Translations under genes and position numbers: made by a program
Shown here: one piece after another, positions 7,901-16,217 of the stretch
How positions within the stretch are numbered: the stretch's first letter is position 1
How the letters are laid out: each line of letters begins with the position of its first letter
Notes under the pieces: model-generated
Database searches by the model: none
Told to the model about the DNA's origin: nothing
The model's input: the letters and a program-made list of their open reading frames with translations, nothing else
Source of the DNA: Cereibacter sphaeroides
GTDB lineage: Bacteria > Pseudomonadota > Alphaproteobacteria > Rhodobacterales > Rhodobacteraceae
Assembly: GCA_003243455.1 (NCBI GenBank)
Contig: QFQS01000018.1
Location: 1-21,766, forward strand
Direction of reading: 5' to 3'
DNA: 21,766 nt

Positions 7901-8948
7901 AGCGCAACATCTACTCGCGCCTCAAGACGCTGATCATGGGCAAGCTTGCCGTGAAGGGGCCGAAAGGCATCCGTTCGGGATCGACCATCGATGACGAACT
8001 GCTGGGCACGCTGTCGCGCGGTCAGTGGTGGCAACTGGCGCTGGGTGAAGAAGCCGACGCCAAGGAAGTCGAAGCCCTGCACGACCAGTACGAGGCGCAG
8101 AAGCGTGCGCTGGATCACCGTTTCGATGACAAAGTCGAAAAGGTGCGCCGTGGCGACGACCTTCCTCCGGGCGTCATGAAGATGGTCAAGGTGTTCGTCG
8201 CGGTGAAGCGCAAGCTGCAGCCGGGCGACAAGATGGCCGGCCGTCACGGCAACAAGGGGGCTGGGCCGCGCGTGGTCTGGGCCTGCAGATCGACGAAGCT
8301 CTGAAAGAGTATCGCCGGTCGGGCGACCTGACCCCGGTGCGCGAGGCCGTGCGGCTGGCTTACGGTGACGAGACCTATGAAGCGGCCTTCGAGGACCGTG
8401 AAGAGGAAGAGTTCCTGGAGCTTGCCGGCAACGTGACCAAGGGTGTTCCGATTGCCTCGCCGGTGTTCGACGGTGCGAAGGAGTCCGATGTCAACGACGC
8501 CCTGGTTCGGGCCGGCTTCGACACCTCGGGCCAGTCGGTCGTTTTCGACGGACGTTCGGGCGAGCAGTTCGCCCGCAAGGTCACGGTCGGCGTGAAGTAC
8601 ATGCTGAAACTCCACCACCTGGTGGACGACAAGCTGCACGCACGTTCGACCGGTCCGTACTCGCTCGTCACCCAGCAACCGCTCGGCGGCAAGGCGCAGT
8701 TCGGTGGCCAGCGTCTGGGCGAGATGGAGGTCTGGGCTCTGGAAGCCTATGGCGCCGCCTACACCCTGCAGGAAATGCTGACGGTGAAGTCGGACGACGT
8801 GGCAGGCCGGACCAAGGTCTATGAATCGATCGTCAAGGGCGATGACAACTTCGAGGCCGGCGTGCCGGAATCGTTCAACGTTCTCGTCAAGGAGGTCCGG
8901 GGTCTGGGCCTCAACATGGAACTCCTGGATGCGGAGGACGAGGAATAA
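4942..8948 (+). pseudogene. rpoB: RNA polymerase beta subunit, disrupted by an apparent 130-nt out-of-frame deletion
   Basis: RpoB is the beta subunit of RNA polymerase. It starts at ATG 4942 (MAQSYVGQKRIRRYFGKI) and reads perfectly as RpoB through PGDKMAGRHGNKG (residues 1094-1106), which carries the two active-site lysines (K1097, K1105). Directly after this about 43 conserved residues are missing (the block that in E. coli contains NPLGVPSRMN and GQILETH). The frame then shifts: the first frame ends at TGA 8302-8304 after 14 foreign residues, while the true C-terminal part resumes at 8259 with GWAARGLGLQIDEALKEYRR and runs to TAA 8946-8948. Restoring 130 nt would give 1378 aa, the length I expect for the group. 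The rifampicin region (GSSQLSQFMDQTNPLSE, D536, H546, S551) carries the sensitive-type residues. Because the gene is essential, a sequence or assembly error is likelier than a real pseudogene. Confidence 0.9.
8254..8262 (+). other. Deletion/frameshift junction within rpoB
   Basis: The bases AAGGG (8254-8258) belong to the NKG codons in the upstream frame, and GGC TGG from 8259 begins the downstream frame. The run of five G (8256-8260) is the join, so the exact edge is ambiguous by a few bases. Comparison with the E. coli protein order implies loss of one base plus 43 codons. Confidence 0.85.
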
Positions 8949-8962
8949 CGGACCGGTTTGTG

Positions 8963-8993
8963 CCGACCGCACCCTTAACAAGGGTGTGGTCGG
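8963..8993 (+). promoter_or_regulatory. 14-bp hairpin between rpoB and rpoC
   Basis: CCGACCGCACCCTT (8963-8976) pairs with AAGGGTGTGGTCGG (8980-8993) with one G-U and a three-base loop. No T-tract follows, so it is unlikely to be a terminator. Position in the rpoB-rpoC gap suggests an RNase III processing or mRNA-stabilising element; this function is inferred. Confidence 0.6.
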
Positions 8994-9045
8994 TATGACC
9001 TTGTCCTGAACCTCCCCTCCCAACGTCCCCTTTAAGGATTTGAAG

Positions 9046-12000
9046 ATGAACCAGGAACTGACCAACAACCCGTTCAACCCGGTTGCTCCCGTCAAGACCT
9101 TCGACGAGATCAAGATCTCTCTGGCCAGCCCGGAGCGGATCCTGTCGTGGTCCTACGGCGAGATCAAAAAACCCGAGACCATCAACTACCGCACGTTCAA
9201 GCCGGAACGTGACGGTCTGTTCTGCGCGCGCATTTTCGGGCCGATCAAGGACTACGAATGCCTGTGCGGCAAATACAAGCGCATGAAGTATCGCGGCGTC
9301 GTCTGCGAGAAATGCGGTGTGGAAGTCACTCTGCAAAAGGTGCGGCGCGAACGGATGGGCCATATCGAACTGGCCGCACCCGTCGCCCACATCTGGTTCC
9401 TGAAGTCGCTGCCCAGCCGCATCGGCCTGATGCTGGACATGACGCTGCGCGATCTGGAACGCATCCTGTATTTCGAAAACTACGTCGTGATCGAGCCGGG
9501 TCTGACCGACCTGACCTATGGCCAGCTGATGACCGAGGAAGAATTCCTCGACGCACAAGACCAGTACGGCGCTGACGCCTTCACGGCGAACATCGGTGCA
9601 GAAGCGATCCGCGAAATGCTGGCGGCGATCGACCTCGACTCGACCGCCGAGCAACTGCGCGAAGAGCTGAAGGAAGCTACGGGCGAGCTGAAGCCGAAGA
9701 AGATCATCAAGCGGCTGAAGATCGTCGAGTCCTTCCTCGAGTCGGGTAACCGCCCCGAGTGGATGATCCTGACCGTTCTGCCGGTGATCCCGCCGGAATT
9801 GCGTCCGCTGGTTCCGCTGGATGGTGGCCGCTTTGCGACCTCTGACCTGAACGACCTTTATCGTCGCGTCATCAACCGCAACAACCGCCTGAAGCGCCTG
9901 ATCGAGCTTCGTGCGCCCGATATCATCGTGCGCAACGAAAAGCGGATGCTGCAGGAAGCGGTCGATGCGCTGTTCGACAACGGCCGCCGTGGCCGGGTGA
10001 TCACGGGCACCAACAAGCGCCCGCTGAAATCGCTGTCCGACATGTTGAAGGGCAAGCAGGGCCGGTTCCGCCAGAACTTGCTGGGCAAGCGCGTCGACTT
10101 CTCGGGTCGTTCGGTCATCGTGACTGGGCCGGAGCTGAAGCTGCATCAGTGCGGCCTGCCGAAGAAGATGGCGCTGGAGCTGTTCAAGCCGTTCATCTAC
10201 TCGCGGCTTGAGGCCAAGGGTCTGTCCTCGACCGTCAAGCAGGCGAAGAAGCTGGTCGAAAAGGAACGCCCCGAGGTTTGGGACATCCTGGATGAAGTCA
10301 TCCGCGAGCATCCGGTTCTTCTGAACCGTGCGCCGACGCTGCACCGTCTGGGCATCCAGGCCTTCGAACCGATCCTGATCGAAGGCAAGGCGATCCAGCT
10401 GCACCCGCTCGTCTGCTCGGCGTTCAACGCCGACTTCGACGGTGACCAGATGGCCGTTCACGTTCCTCTCTCGCTGGAAGCCCAGCTTGAGGCGCGCGTG
10501 CTGATGATGTCGACCAACAACGTGCTGTCGCCCGCGAACGGCGCGCCGATTATCGTGCCGTCGCAGGACATGGTTCTGGGCCTTTACTACACGACCATGG
10601 AACGCAAGGGCATGGTCGGCGAAGGTATGGTCTTCCGCGACATGGAAGAGGTCGAGCACGCCCTGACCGCCGGTCAGGTGCATCTGCACGCCAAGATCAC
10701 CGCGCGGATCAAGCAGATCGACGACGAGGGCAACGAGGTCATCAAGCGGTTCGAGACCACTCCGGGCCGCCTGCGGCTGGGCAACCTCTTGCCGCTGAAC
10801 GCCAAGGCGCCTTTCGAACTGGTGAACCGCCTGCTGCGCAAAAAGGACGTGCAGAACGTCATCGACACCGTCTACCGCTACTGCGGTCAGAAGGAATCGG
10901 TGATCTTCTGTGACCAGATCATGGGTCTGGGCTTCCGCGAGGCTTTCAAGGCGGGCATCTCGTTCGGCAAGGACGACATGCTGATCCCCGACACCAAGTG
11001 GACCATCGTCAACGAGGTCCGCGATCAGGTGAAGGAATTCGAACAGCAGTACATGGACGGCCTGATCACCCAGGGTGAGAAGTACAACAAGGTCGTCGAT
11101 GCCTGGTCGAAGTGCTCGGACAAGGTCGCGGGCGAGATGATGGCCGAAATCTCGGCCGTGCGCGTGGACGACAAGGGTGCGGAGAAAGAGCCGAACTCGG
11201 TCTACATGATGTCGCACTCGGGTGCGCGGGGTTCGCCCGCGCAGATGAAGCAGCTTGGCGGTATGCGCGGCCTGATGGCCAAGCCGTCGGGTGAGATCAT
11301 CGAGACGCCGATCATCTCGAACTTCAAGGAAGGTCTGACCGTTCTTGAATACTTCAACTCGACCCACGGCGCCCGGAAGGGCCTCGCGGATACCGCGTTG
11401 AAAACCGCGAACTCGGGTTATCTGACCCGCCGTCTGGTCGACGTGGCGCAGGACTGCATCGTGCGGTCGAACGATTGCGGCACCGAAAACGCCATCACCG
11501 CCGTTGCAGCGGTGAACGACGGCGAAGTGGTGTCGAGCCTGTCCGAGCGTGTTCTGGGTCGCGTCGCGGCCGAGGACATCCTTGTGCCGGGTACGGACGA
11601 GGTGATCGTCAGCCGCAACGAGCTGATCGACGAGCGTAAGGCCGACCTGATCGGTGTCCACGGCGTGGCTTCGGCCCGCATCCGCAGCCCGCTGACCTGC
11701 GAGGCTGAGGAAGGCGTCTGCGCCAACTGCTACGGTCGCGACCTGGCGCGCGGCACACAGGTGAACATCGGCGAAGCCGTCGGCATCATCGCAGCGCAGT
11801 CGATCGGTGAGCCTGGCACGCAGCTGACGATGCGGACCTTCCACATCGGCGGTATCGCACAGGGCGGCCAGCAGTCGTTCCTTGAGGCGAGCCAGGAAGG
11901 CAAGATCGAGTTCCGCAACCCGAACCTTCTGTCCAATGCCAATGGCGAGCAGATCGTCATGGGCCGGAATATGTCGATCGCCATCGTGGACGAGAACGGT

Positions 12001-13290
12001 CAGGAGCGGGCGGCCCACAAGGTCAGCTACGGCGCGAAAGTGCACGTCAAGGATGGCCAGACCGTCAAGCGTGGCGCCAAGCTGTTCGAATGGGACCCCT
12101 ATACCCTGCCGATCATCGCCGAAAAGGGCGGCGTGGCGCGTTTTGTCGACCTGATCTCGGGCATCTCGGTGCGCGAAGAGACGGACGAAGCCACCGGCAT
12201 GACTCAGAAGATCGTCTCGGACTGGCGGTCGGCGCCGAAAGGCAACGACCTGAAGCCCGAAGTGATCATCATGAACCCGGAAACGGGCGAGCCGGTGCGC
12301 AACGAGGCGGGCAACCCGATCACCTATCCGATGTCGGTCGACGCGATCCTGTCGGTCGAGGATGGGCAGGAGATGCGTCCGGGCGACGTCGTGGCGCGTA
12401 TTCCGCGCGAAGGTGCCAAGACCAAGGACATCACCGGGGGTCTTCCCCGCGTGGCGGAACTGTTCGAGGCCCGTCGCCCTAAGGATCACGCGATCATCGC
12501 GGAATCCGATGGCTACGTCCGTTTCGGCAAGGACTACAAGAACAAGCGCCGTATCACCATCGAACCGGTGGACGACAGCCACCAGCCGATGGAGTACATG
12601 GTGCCGAAGGGCAAGCATATCCCGGTGCAGGAAGGCGACTTCGTGCAGAAGGGCGACTACATCATGGACGGCAACCCGGCTCCGCATGACATCCTGCGGA
12701 TCATGGGGGTCGAGGCGCTTGCCAACTACATGATCGACGAAGTGCAGGACGTGTATCGTCTGCAAGGCGTGAAGATCAACGACAAGCACATCGAGGTGAT
12801 CGTTCGCCAGATGCTGCAGAAGTGGGAGATCCTGGACAGCGGCGAAACCACGCTGCTCAAGGGCGAACACGTCGACAAGTCGGAGATCGACGAGGTGAAC
12901 GAGAAGGCGCTGGCGCATAACCTGCGTCCGGCATCGGGCGAACCGATCCTGCTCGGCATCACCAAGGCCAGCCTGCAGACCCGCAGCTTTATCTCTGCGG
13001 CTTCCTTCCAGGAAACGACCCGCGTCCTTACCGAGGCGGCCGTTCAGGGAAAGCGCGACAAGCTGGTCGGGCTGAAGGAAAACGTCATCGTCGGTCGCCT
13101 GATCCCGGCCGGCACCGGTGGTGCCACGACGCGGGTCAAGAAGATCGCCGCCGATCGAGACATGTCGGTGATCGAAGCGCGCCGGTCCGAGGCAGAGATC
13201 GCCGCGGCTCTGGTGGCGCCGATGGACGATGTCCTCGACACCTCGGGCGACAGCGATCTGGTCGATACGATCGAAAGCCGCGGCGAGTAA
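9046..13290 (+). CDS. rpoC: DNA-directed RNA polymerase beta' subunit
   Basis: RpoC holds the catalytic Mg2+ of RNA polymerase. The 1414-aa protein is full length and uninterrupted. ATG 9046 has AAGGA at 9034-9038 with a seven-base spacer; a TTG at 9040 is less likely. The N-terminal zinc finger has Cys72, Cys74, Cys87 and Cys90 (CLCGKYKRMKYRGVVCEKC). The catalytic NADFDGDQ is at 461-468, with D463, D465 and D467 binding Mg2+. The second zinc site shows CEAEEGVCANC preceded by SNDCGTENA. The trigger-loop region contains GEAVGIIAAQSIGEPGTQLT and TMRTFHIGG. It follows rpoB by 97 bases and is closed by a strong terminator. Its intactness makes the damage in rpoB more suspect as an error. Confidence 0.98.
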   Translation: MNQELTNNPFNPVAPVKTFDEIKISLASPERILSWSYGEIKKPETINYRTFKPERDGLFCARIFGPIKDYECLCGKYKRMKYRGVVCEKCGVEVTLQKVRRERMGHIELAAPVAHIWFLKSLPSRIGLMLDMTLRDLERILYFENYVVIEPGLTDLTYGQLMTEEEFLDAQDQYGADAFTANIGAEAIREMLAAIDLDSTAEQLREELKEATGELKPKKIIKRLKIVESFLESGNRPEWMILTVLPVIPPELRPLVPLDGGRFATSDLNDLYRRVINRNNRLKRLIELRAPDIIVRNEKRMLQEAVDALFDNGRRGRVITGTNKRPLKSLSDMLKGKQGRFRQNLLGKRVDFSGRSVIVTGPELKLHQCGLPKKMALELFKPFIYSRLEAKGLSSTVKQAKKLVEKERPEVWDILDEVIREHPVLLNRAPTLHRLGIQAFEPILIEGKAIQLHPLVCSAFNADFDGDQMAVHVPLSLEAQLEARVLMMSTNNVLSPANGAPIIVPSQDMVLGLYYTTMERKGMVGEGMVFRDMEEVEHALTAGQVHLHAKITARIKQIDDEGNEVIKRFETTPGRLRLGNLLPLNAKAPFELVNRLLRKKDVQNVIDTVYRYCGQKESVIFCDQIMGLGFREAFKAGISFGKDDMLIPDTKWTIVNEVRDQVKEFEQQYMDGLITQGEKYNKVVDAWSKCSDKVAGEMMAEISAVRVDDKGAEKEPNSVYMMSHSGARGSPAQMKQLGGMRGLMAKPSGEIIETPIISNFKEGLTVLEYFNSTHGARKGLADTALKTANSGYLTRRLVDVAQDCIVRSNDCGTENAITAVAAVNDGEVVSSLSERVLGRVAAEDILVPGTDEVIVSRNELIDERKADLIGVHGVASARIRSPLTCEAEEGVCANCYGRDLARGTQVNIGEAVGIIAAQSIGEPGTQLTMRTFHIGGIAQGGQQSFLEASQEGKIEFRNPNLLSNANGEQIVMGRNMSIAIVDENGQERAAHKVSYGAKVHVKDGQTVKRGAKLFEWDPYTLPIIAEKGGVARFVDLISGISVREETDEATGMTQKIVSDWRSAPKGNDLKPEVIIMNPETGEPVRNEAGNPITYPMSVDAILSVEDGQEMRPGDVVARIPREGAKTKDITGGLPRVAELFEARRPKDHAIIAESDGYVRFGKDYKNKRRITIEPVDDSHQPMEYMVPKGKHIPVQEGDFVQKGDYIMDGNPAPHDILRIMGVEALANYMIDEVQDVYRLQGVKINDKHIEVIVRQMLQKWEILDSGETTLLKGEHVDKSEIDEVNEKALAHNLRPASGEPILLGITKASLQTRSFISAASFQETTRVLTEAAVQGKRDKLVGLKENVIVGRLIPAGTGGATTRVKKIAADRDMSVIEARRSEAEIAAALVAPMDDVLDTSGDSDLVDTIESRGE

Positions 13291-13304
13291 TTGCCGCCAG
13301 AAAG

Positions 13305-13333
13305 CCGCCCCCGGGTTCCCCGGGGGCGGTTTC
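13305..13333 (+). terminator. Rho-independent terminator after rpoC
   Basis: CCGCCCCCGGG (13305-13315) pairs perfectly with CCCGGGGGCGG (13319-13329) around loop TTC, followed by TTTCG. It lies 14 bases after the rpoC stop and should end the rpoBC transcript. Confidence 0.9.
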
Positions 13334-13403
13334 GTATTCACGAACCCGCAGGCAAGGTGAAGTCCTGATCCCGCGCGAAAAGCCAGATCTTCCGAATATA
13401 CAG

Positions 13404-14243
13404 GTGATCGGGCTTTGCCGGTTCTGCTACCTGGGCGAGGGTGGATTCCAGTCCTACGCCGAAGAGACGATCGAGCATCGTCGAAGTGTTCTTTATGAAC
13501 CTCAACGTCTTGAGCTGCGCCTGATCTGGTTTGCGCATGTGCTTCTCCCCGCGCTTCGGGCGCAGAAAGATCAGGATTTCACTCTGGTCATCCTGACTGG
13601 CCAGGACTTACCGCAGCCCTTTCGTGATCGACTCGAGGAATTGTCCGCCACCCTCCCCCAGGCGCGGCTGGCTTTTCGCCCGCCGGGACCGCATCGCCAA
13701 GTCTGCGCCGAAGTCATACGCGGGGTGACCCTGCCGGATGCGGATGTGGTGGCGCAGTTCCGCCTGGATGACGATGACGCCGTGGCGACCGACTATGTCG
13801 CCACGATCCGCCGCGATTTTCATGCTTTGTCAGGAATTTTTGCCGAATCCAGCCGGCTGGCGGTGGACTATAACCTTGGCGTTCTGCTGCATGACGATGG
13901 GCAGGCGTTGGCTGGCCATATCCAGCGCAGCGCCTTTTGGTCCTGCGCGCTGACCTTGTATCTCGCGCCCGGCGATCCGATGCAGTTGCTGGACTTTCCC
14001 CATCACCGAATCTGGCAGCAAATGCCGACGCTGACGCGCAGCGGACGGCCGATGTTCGTGCGTGGGTCGCATGGCTTCAACGATAGCAGGATCAGGCTTC
14101 CGAGTGCTGACGGCTGGACAGCACGTGCAAGAGTGGAGCAACTGCTACAGACAAGGTTCAATATCGACCTTGCGGCTTTCGAGGCAGAGCTGGCACGGTA
14201 TCGCGACCGCTTCGGGTTGAATGCCCGCGGGGCCAGTTCCTGA
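13404..14243 (+). CDS. Glycosyltransferase of the 'putative rhamnosyl transferase' type
   Basis: This 279-aa protein resembles, from memory, the family Pfam calls Rhamno_transf (PF11316), common in Rhodobacterales; the sugar it transfers is not shown by the sequence. The N-terminus (M)IGLCRFCYLGEGGFQ, the block LLPALRAQKDQDFTLVILTG (about 48-66), the acidic FRLDDDDAV with D122-D125 as likely metal/nucleotide-sugar ligands, and FVRGSHGFNDSR near residue 220 fit that family. It has no signal peptide or membrane helix, so it is cytosolic. The start is GTG 13404 with only a weak ribosome binding site; no in-frame ATG lies between the rpoC terminator and this point. It ends one base before the EamA gene, so the two are coupled. 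No clear promoter is visible after the rpoC terminator, leaving read-through or a weak promoter as the source of expression. Confidence 0.8.
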   Translation: MIGLCRFCYLGEGGFQSYAEETIEHRRSVLYEPQRLELRLIWFAHVLLPALRAQKDQDFTLVILTGQDLPQPFRDRLEELSATLPQARLAFRPPGPHRQVCAEVIRGVTLPDADVVAQFRLDDDDAVATDYVATIRRDFHALSGIFAESSRLAVDYNLGVLLHDDGQALAGHIQRSAFWSCALTLYLAPGDPMQLLDFPHHRIWQQMPTLTRSGRPMFVRGSHGFNDSRIRLPSADGWTARARVEQLLQTRFNIDLAAFEAELARYRDRFGLNARGASS

Positions 14244-14244
14244 G

Positions 14245-15132
14245 ATGACAAATTCAGAGAACCTGCGCGGCGCGCTTTACATGATGGTCGCTATGGCGGC
14301 CTTTACGCTGAACGATGCCGCGATGAAGGTCGCGACCGAGACGGTACCGCTGTTCCAGGCGACTGCCATGCGCGGAACCGTCACCACGGCGATGCTTGTC
14401 TTCCTGGGTTTCAGCCTTGGCGGCTTTGGCCGAAACATCTCGCCCCGGGATTTGGGACTGGTCGCGGTCCGCTCTGTGGCCGAGATCGGTGCCACGCTGT
14501 TTTTCCTTTTGGCGCTGGTGCATATGCCGCTGGCGAACCTTTCAGCGATCATGCAGTGCCTGCCACTGGCCGTGACGCTTGGCGCTGCCCTGATCTTTCG
14601 CGACCGGATCGGCTGGCGGCGGATGCTGGCTATCGCAATCGGCTTTGGCGGTGTGCTGATCATCCTGCGTCCCGGCGCGGCGGGGTTTGATGAATGGTCG
14701 GCGATGGGGCTGGCATCCGTTGCCTGTGTCGTCGTGCGGGATCTGGCGACCCGCCGGTTATCGCGCGATATACCCTCGGTCTTTGTGGCGCTGTCTTCTG
14801 CGGTGGCGGTTCTGGCCATGGGACTTGTCGGGATGACGGCGACGGGGGTTCAGGCCGTCAGCCTGCATGAGTGTGTGGTGATTGCCGCTGCCTCGGTGGC
14901 GCTTATCGCCGGATACATGTCAGGCGTGATGGCGATGCGGGTTGGCGACATCGGCTTTATCGCGCCGTTTCGTTATACATCGCTGGTCTGGGCCATAGGC
15001 CTTGGCTGGATGGTTTTCGGCACCTTCCCCGACTGGCTGACGCTGCTAGGCGCGGGGATCGTCATTGCCACGGGTATCTTCACGCTGTATCGGGAACGCA
15101 AACTGGCGCAAGTTCGTCGGGCTGCGGAGTAG
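14245..15132 (+). CDS. EamA-type DMT-superfamily membrane transporter
   Basis: This 295-aa integral membrane protein has about ten hydrophobic helices arranged as two EamA repeats, the architecture of drug/metabolite transporters (inner-membrane exporters or importers of small metabolites). The first repeat starts LRGALYMMVAMAAFTLNDAA and ends GGVLIILRPG near residue 141. The second ends with GDIGFIAPFRYTSLVWAIGL and GAGIVIATGIFTLYRER. The substrate cannot be told from the sequence. ATG 14245 (MTNSENLRG) was preferred to an in-frame ATG at 14221 inside the previous gene. It follows the upstream gene after one base and precedes the GT2 gene by 48 bases. A role in moving a precursor for the neighbouring glycosylation genes is possible but unproven. 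Confidence 0.85.
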   Translation: MTNSENLRGALYMMVAMAAFTLNDAAMKVATETVPLFQATAMRGTVTTAMLVFLGFSLGGFGRNISPRDLGLVAVRSVAEIGATLFFLLALVHMPLANLSAIMQCLPLAVTLGAALIFRDRIGWRRMLAIAIGFGGVLIILRPGAAGFDEWSAMGLASVACVVVRDLATRRLSRDIPSVFVALSSAVAVLAMGLVGMTATGVQAVSLHECVVIAAASVALIAGYMSGVMAMRVGDIGFIAPFRYTSLVWAIGLGWMVFGTFPDWLTLLGAGIVIATGIFTLYRERKLAQVRRAAE

Positions 15133-15180
15133 GCGGTGCGGACGGGAAAAGGCGTCGGGCAGGGCGCAGGCGGGCAGGTC

Positions 15181-15915
15181 ATGTATTCCATCTCGGTCGT
15201 CATCCCCGCCCGTAATGAGCGTGAGAACATCCAGAGCCTGCTGGACGGTATCGAGGCGGCGTTGCGCCCCTTGGGTGATCATGAGGTCATCGTTGTCGAC
15301 GATGCCTCGACCGACGGAATGTTCGAGGTGCTGCAGCAACGGCAGGAAAGCGCGCCTCATCTAAAGCTGATACGTCATGACCGGTCAGGCGGGCAAAGCG
15401 CTGCTGTTCATACCGGCGTGCTCGCAGCTGGCGCGCCCGTGATTTGTACCCTGGATGGCGATGGTCAGAACCCGCCGGAAGAGCTGCCAAAACTGGTCGC
15501 GCCGCTGCTTTCGGGGGACGAGACGGTGGGTTTGGTTGCCGGTCAGCGTGTCGGACGGCAGGACACACTGTCAAAACGCTGGGCGTCCCGTTTCGCCAAT
15601 GGGTTGCGCGGTTGGATGTTGAAAGACGGAACCCGCGATACTGGTTGCGGGCTGAAGGCGTTCCGGCGTGATGCGTTTCTGCGGCTTCCCTATTTCGACC
15701 ACATGCACCGCTACCTGCCCGCGCTTTTCGCGCGCGATGGCTGGAACGTGGTGCATGTCGACGTCAGTCATCGGGCGCGGGGGGGCGGGCGGTCAAACTA
15801 CAGCAATATCCAGCGCGCGTTGGTCGGAATCGTCGATCTTTTCGGCGTCGCCTGGCTGATCCGCCGGCGCAAGAAAGCAAGACCGGACGTTGTGGGCAAA
15901 GGTGAGGCGAGCTGA
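15181..15915 (+). CDS. GT2 family polyprenyl-phosphate glycosyltransferase (DPM1/ArnC/RgtE-like)
   Basis: This 244-aa GT-A fold enzyme probably moves a sugar from a nucleotide donor onto a polyprenyl phosphate at the inner face of the cytoplasmic membrane. The N-terminus YSISVVIPARNERENIQSLL, the VIVVDDASTDG motif, LDGDGQNPPEELP (the DxD-type metal site) and DTGCGLKAFRRDAF are hallmarks of the dolichyl-phosphate mannose synthase group. HRARGGGRSNYSN and a single hydrophobic segment near the C-terminus (about 212-228) follow, then a basic tail. ATG 15181 fits the family start; a GTG at 15136 is in frame but adds Gly/Arg-rich residues. Its stop overlaps the ATG of the LAB_N gene by one base. 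With the GT39 gene downstream it forms a donor-synthase plus transferase pair, as in ArnC/ArnT. Confidence 0.88.
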   Translation: MYSISVVIPARNERENIQSLLDGIEAALRPLGDHEVIVVDDASTDGMFEVLQQRQESAPHLKLIRHDRSGGQSAAVHTGVLAAGAPVICTLDGDGQNPPEELPKLVAPLLSGDETVGLVAGQRVGRQDTLSKRWASRFANGLRGWMLKDGTRDTGCGLKAFRRDAFLRLPYFDHMHRYLPALFARDGWNVVHVDVSHRARGGGRSNYSNIQRALVGIVDLFGVAWLIRRRKKARPDVVGKGEAS

Positions 15916-16217
15916 TGCAGACGTTGCTGGGATGGTTTCACGTAAAGTCCCAAGTGGAATTGGCCTGGATCCTGTTCGGTCTGGCCGGACAGTTGATGTT
16001 CACGGGGCGATTCCTGGTGCAATGGATCGCATCGGAGAAGGCGCGACGCTCGGTGGTGCCGGTGGCTTTCTGGTATTTCTCCATGATCGGCGGGATGATG
16101 TTGTTGGCCTATGCGATTTACCGTGTCGATCCTGTCTTTATCCTGGGCCAGGCCTTGGGAGTGTTCATCTACGCCCGCAATCTCTGGCTGATCCGCAATC
16201 AAGATGACCCGGTCTGA
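15915..16217 (+). CDS. Stand-alone lipid-A-disaccharide-synthase N-terminal (LAB_N) domain membrane protein
   Basis: This 100-aa protein consists almost wholly of the LAB_N domain (Pfam PF07578 by memory), three hydrophobic helices named from its fusion to some LpxB proteins. The conserved core reads LAWILFGLAGQLMFTGRFLVQW, IASEKARRSVVPVAFWYFS and FILGQALGVFIYARNLWLI. It is not itself a glycosyltransferase. Small proteins of this family often lie beside GT2 polyprenyl-phosphate glycosyltransferases and GT39 enzymes; a role as membrane partner or flippase-like subunit is a guess. The start codon overlaps the GT2 stop by one base, and the last 14 bases overlap the GT39 gene, so strict translational coupling is likely. 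Confidence 0.88.
   Translation: MQTLLGWFHVKSQVELAWILFGLAGQLMFTGRFLVQWIASEKARRSVVPVAFWYFSMIGGMMLLAYAIYRVDPVFILGQALGVFIYARNLWLIRNQDDPV

Noticed and set aside
8251..8304. Programmed frameshift, intein or split-gene explanation for rpoB
   Set aside because: About 43 conserved residues are absent, not merely out of frame or displaced, and no intein or slippery-site structure is present.
4816..13341. Very long open frames on the minus strand opposite rpoB (about 1143 codons) and rpoC (about 1476 codons)
   Set aside because: They mirror highly biased GC-rich codon use on the + strand, have His/Asp/Val/Arg-rich low-complexity translations and match no family; the + strand reads as clear RpoB/RpoC.
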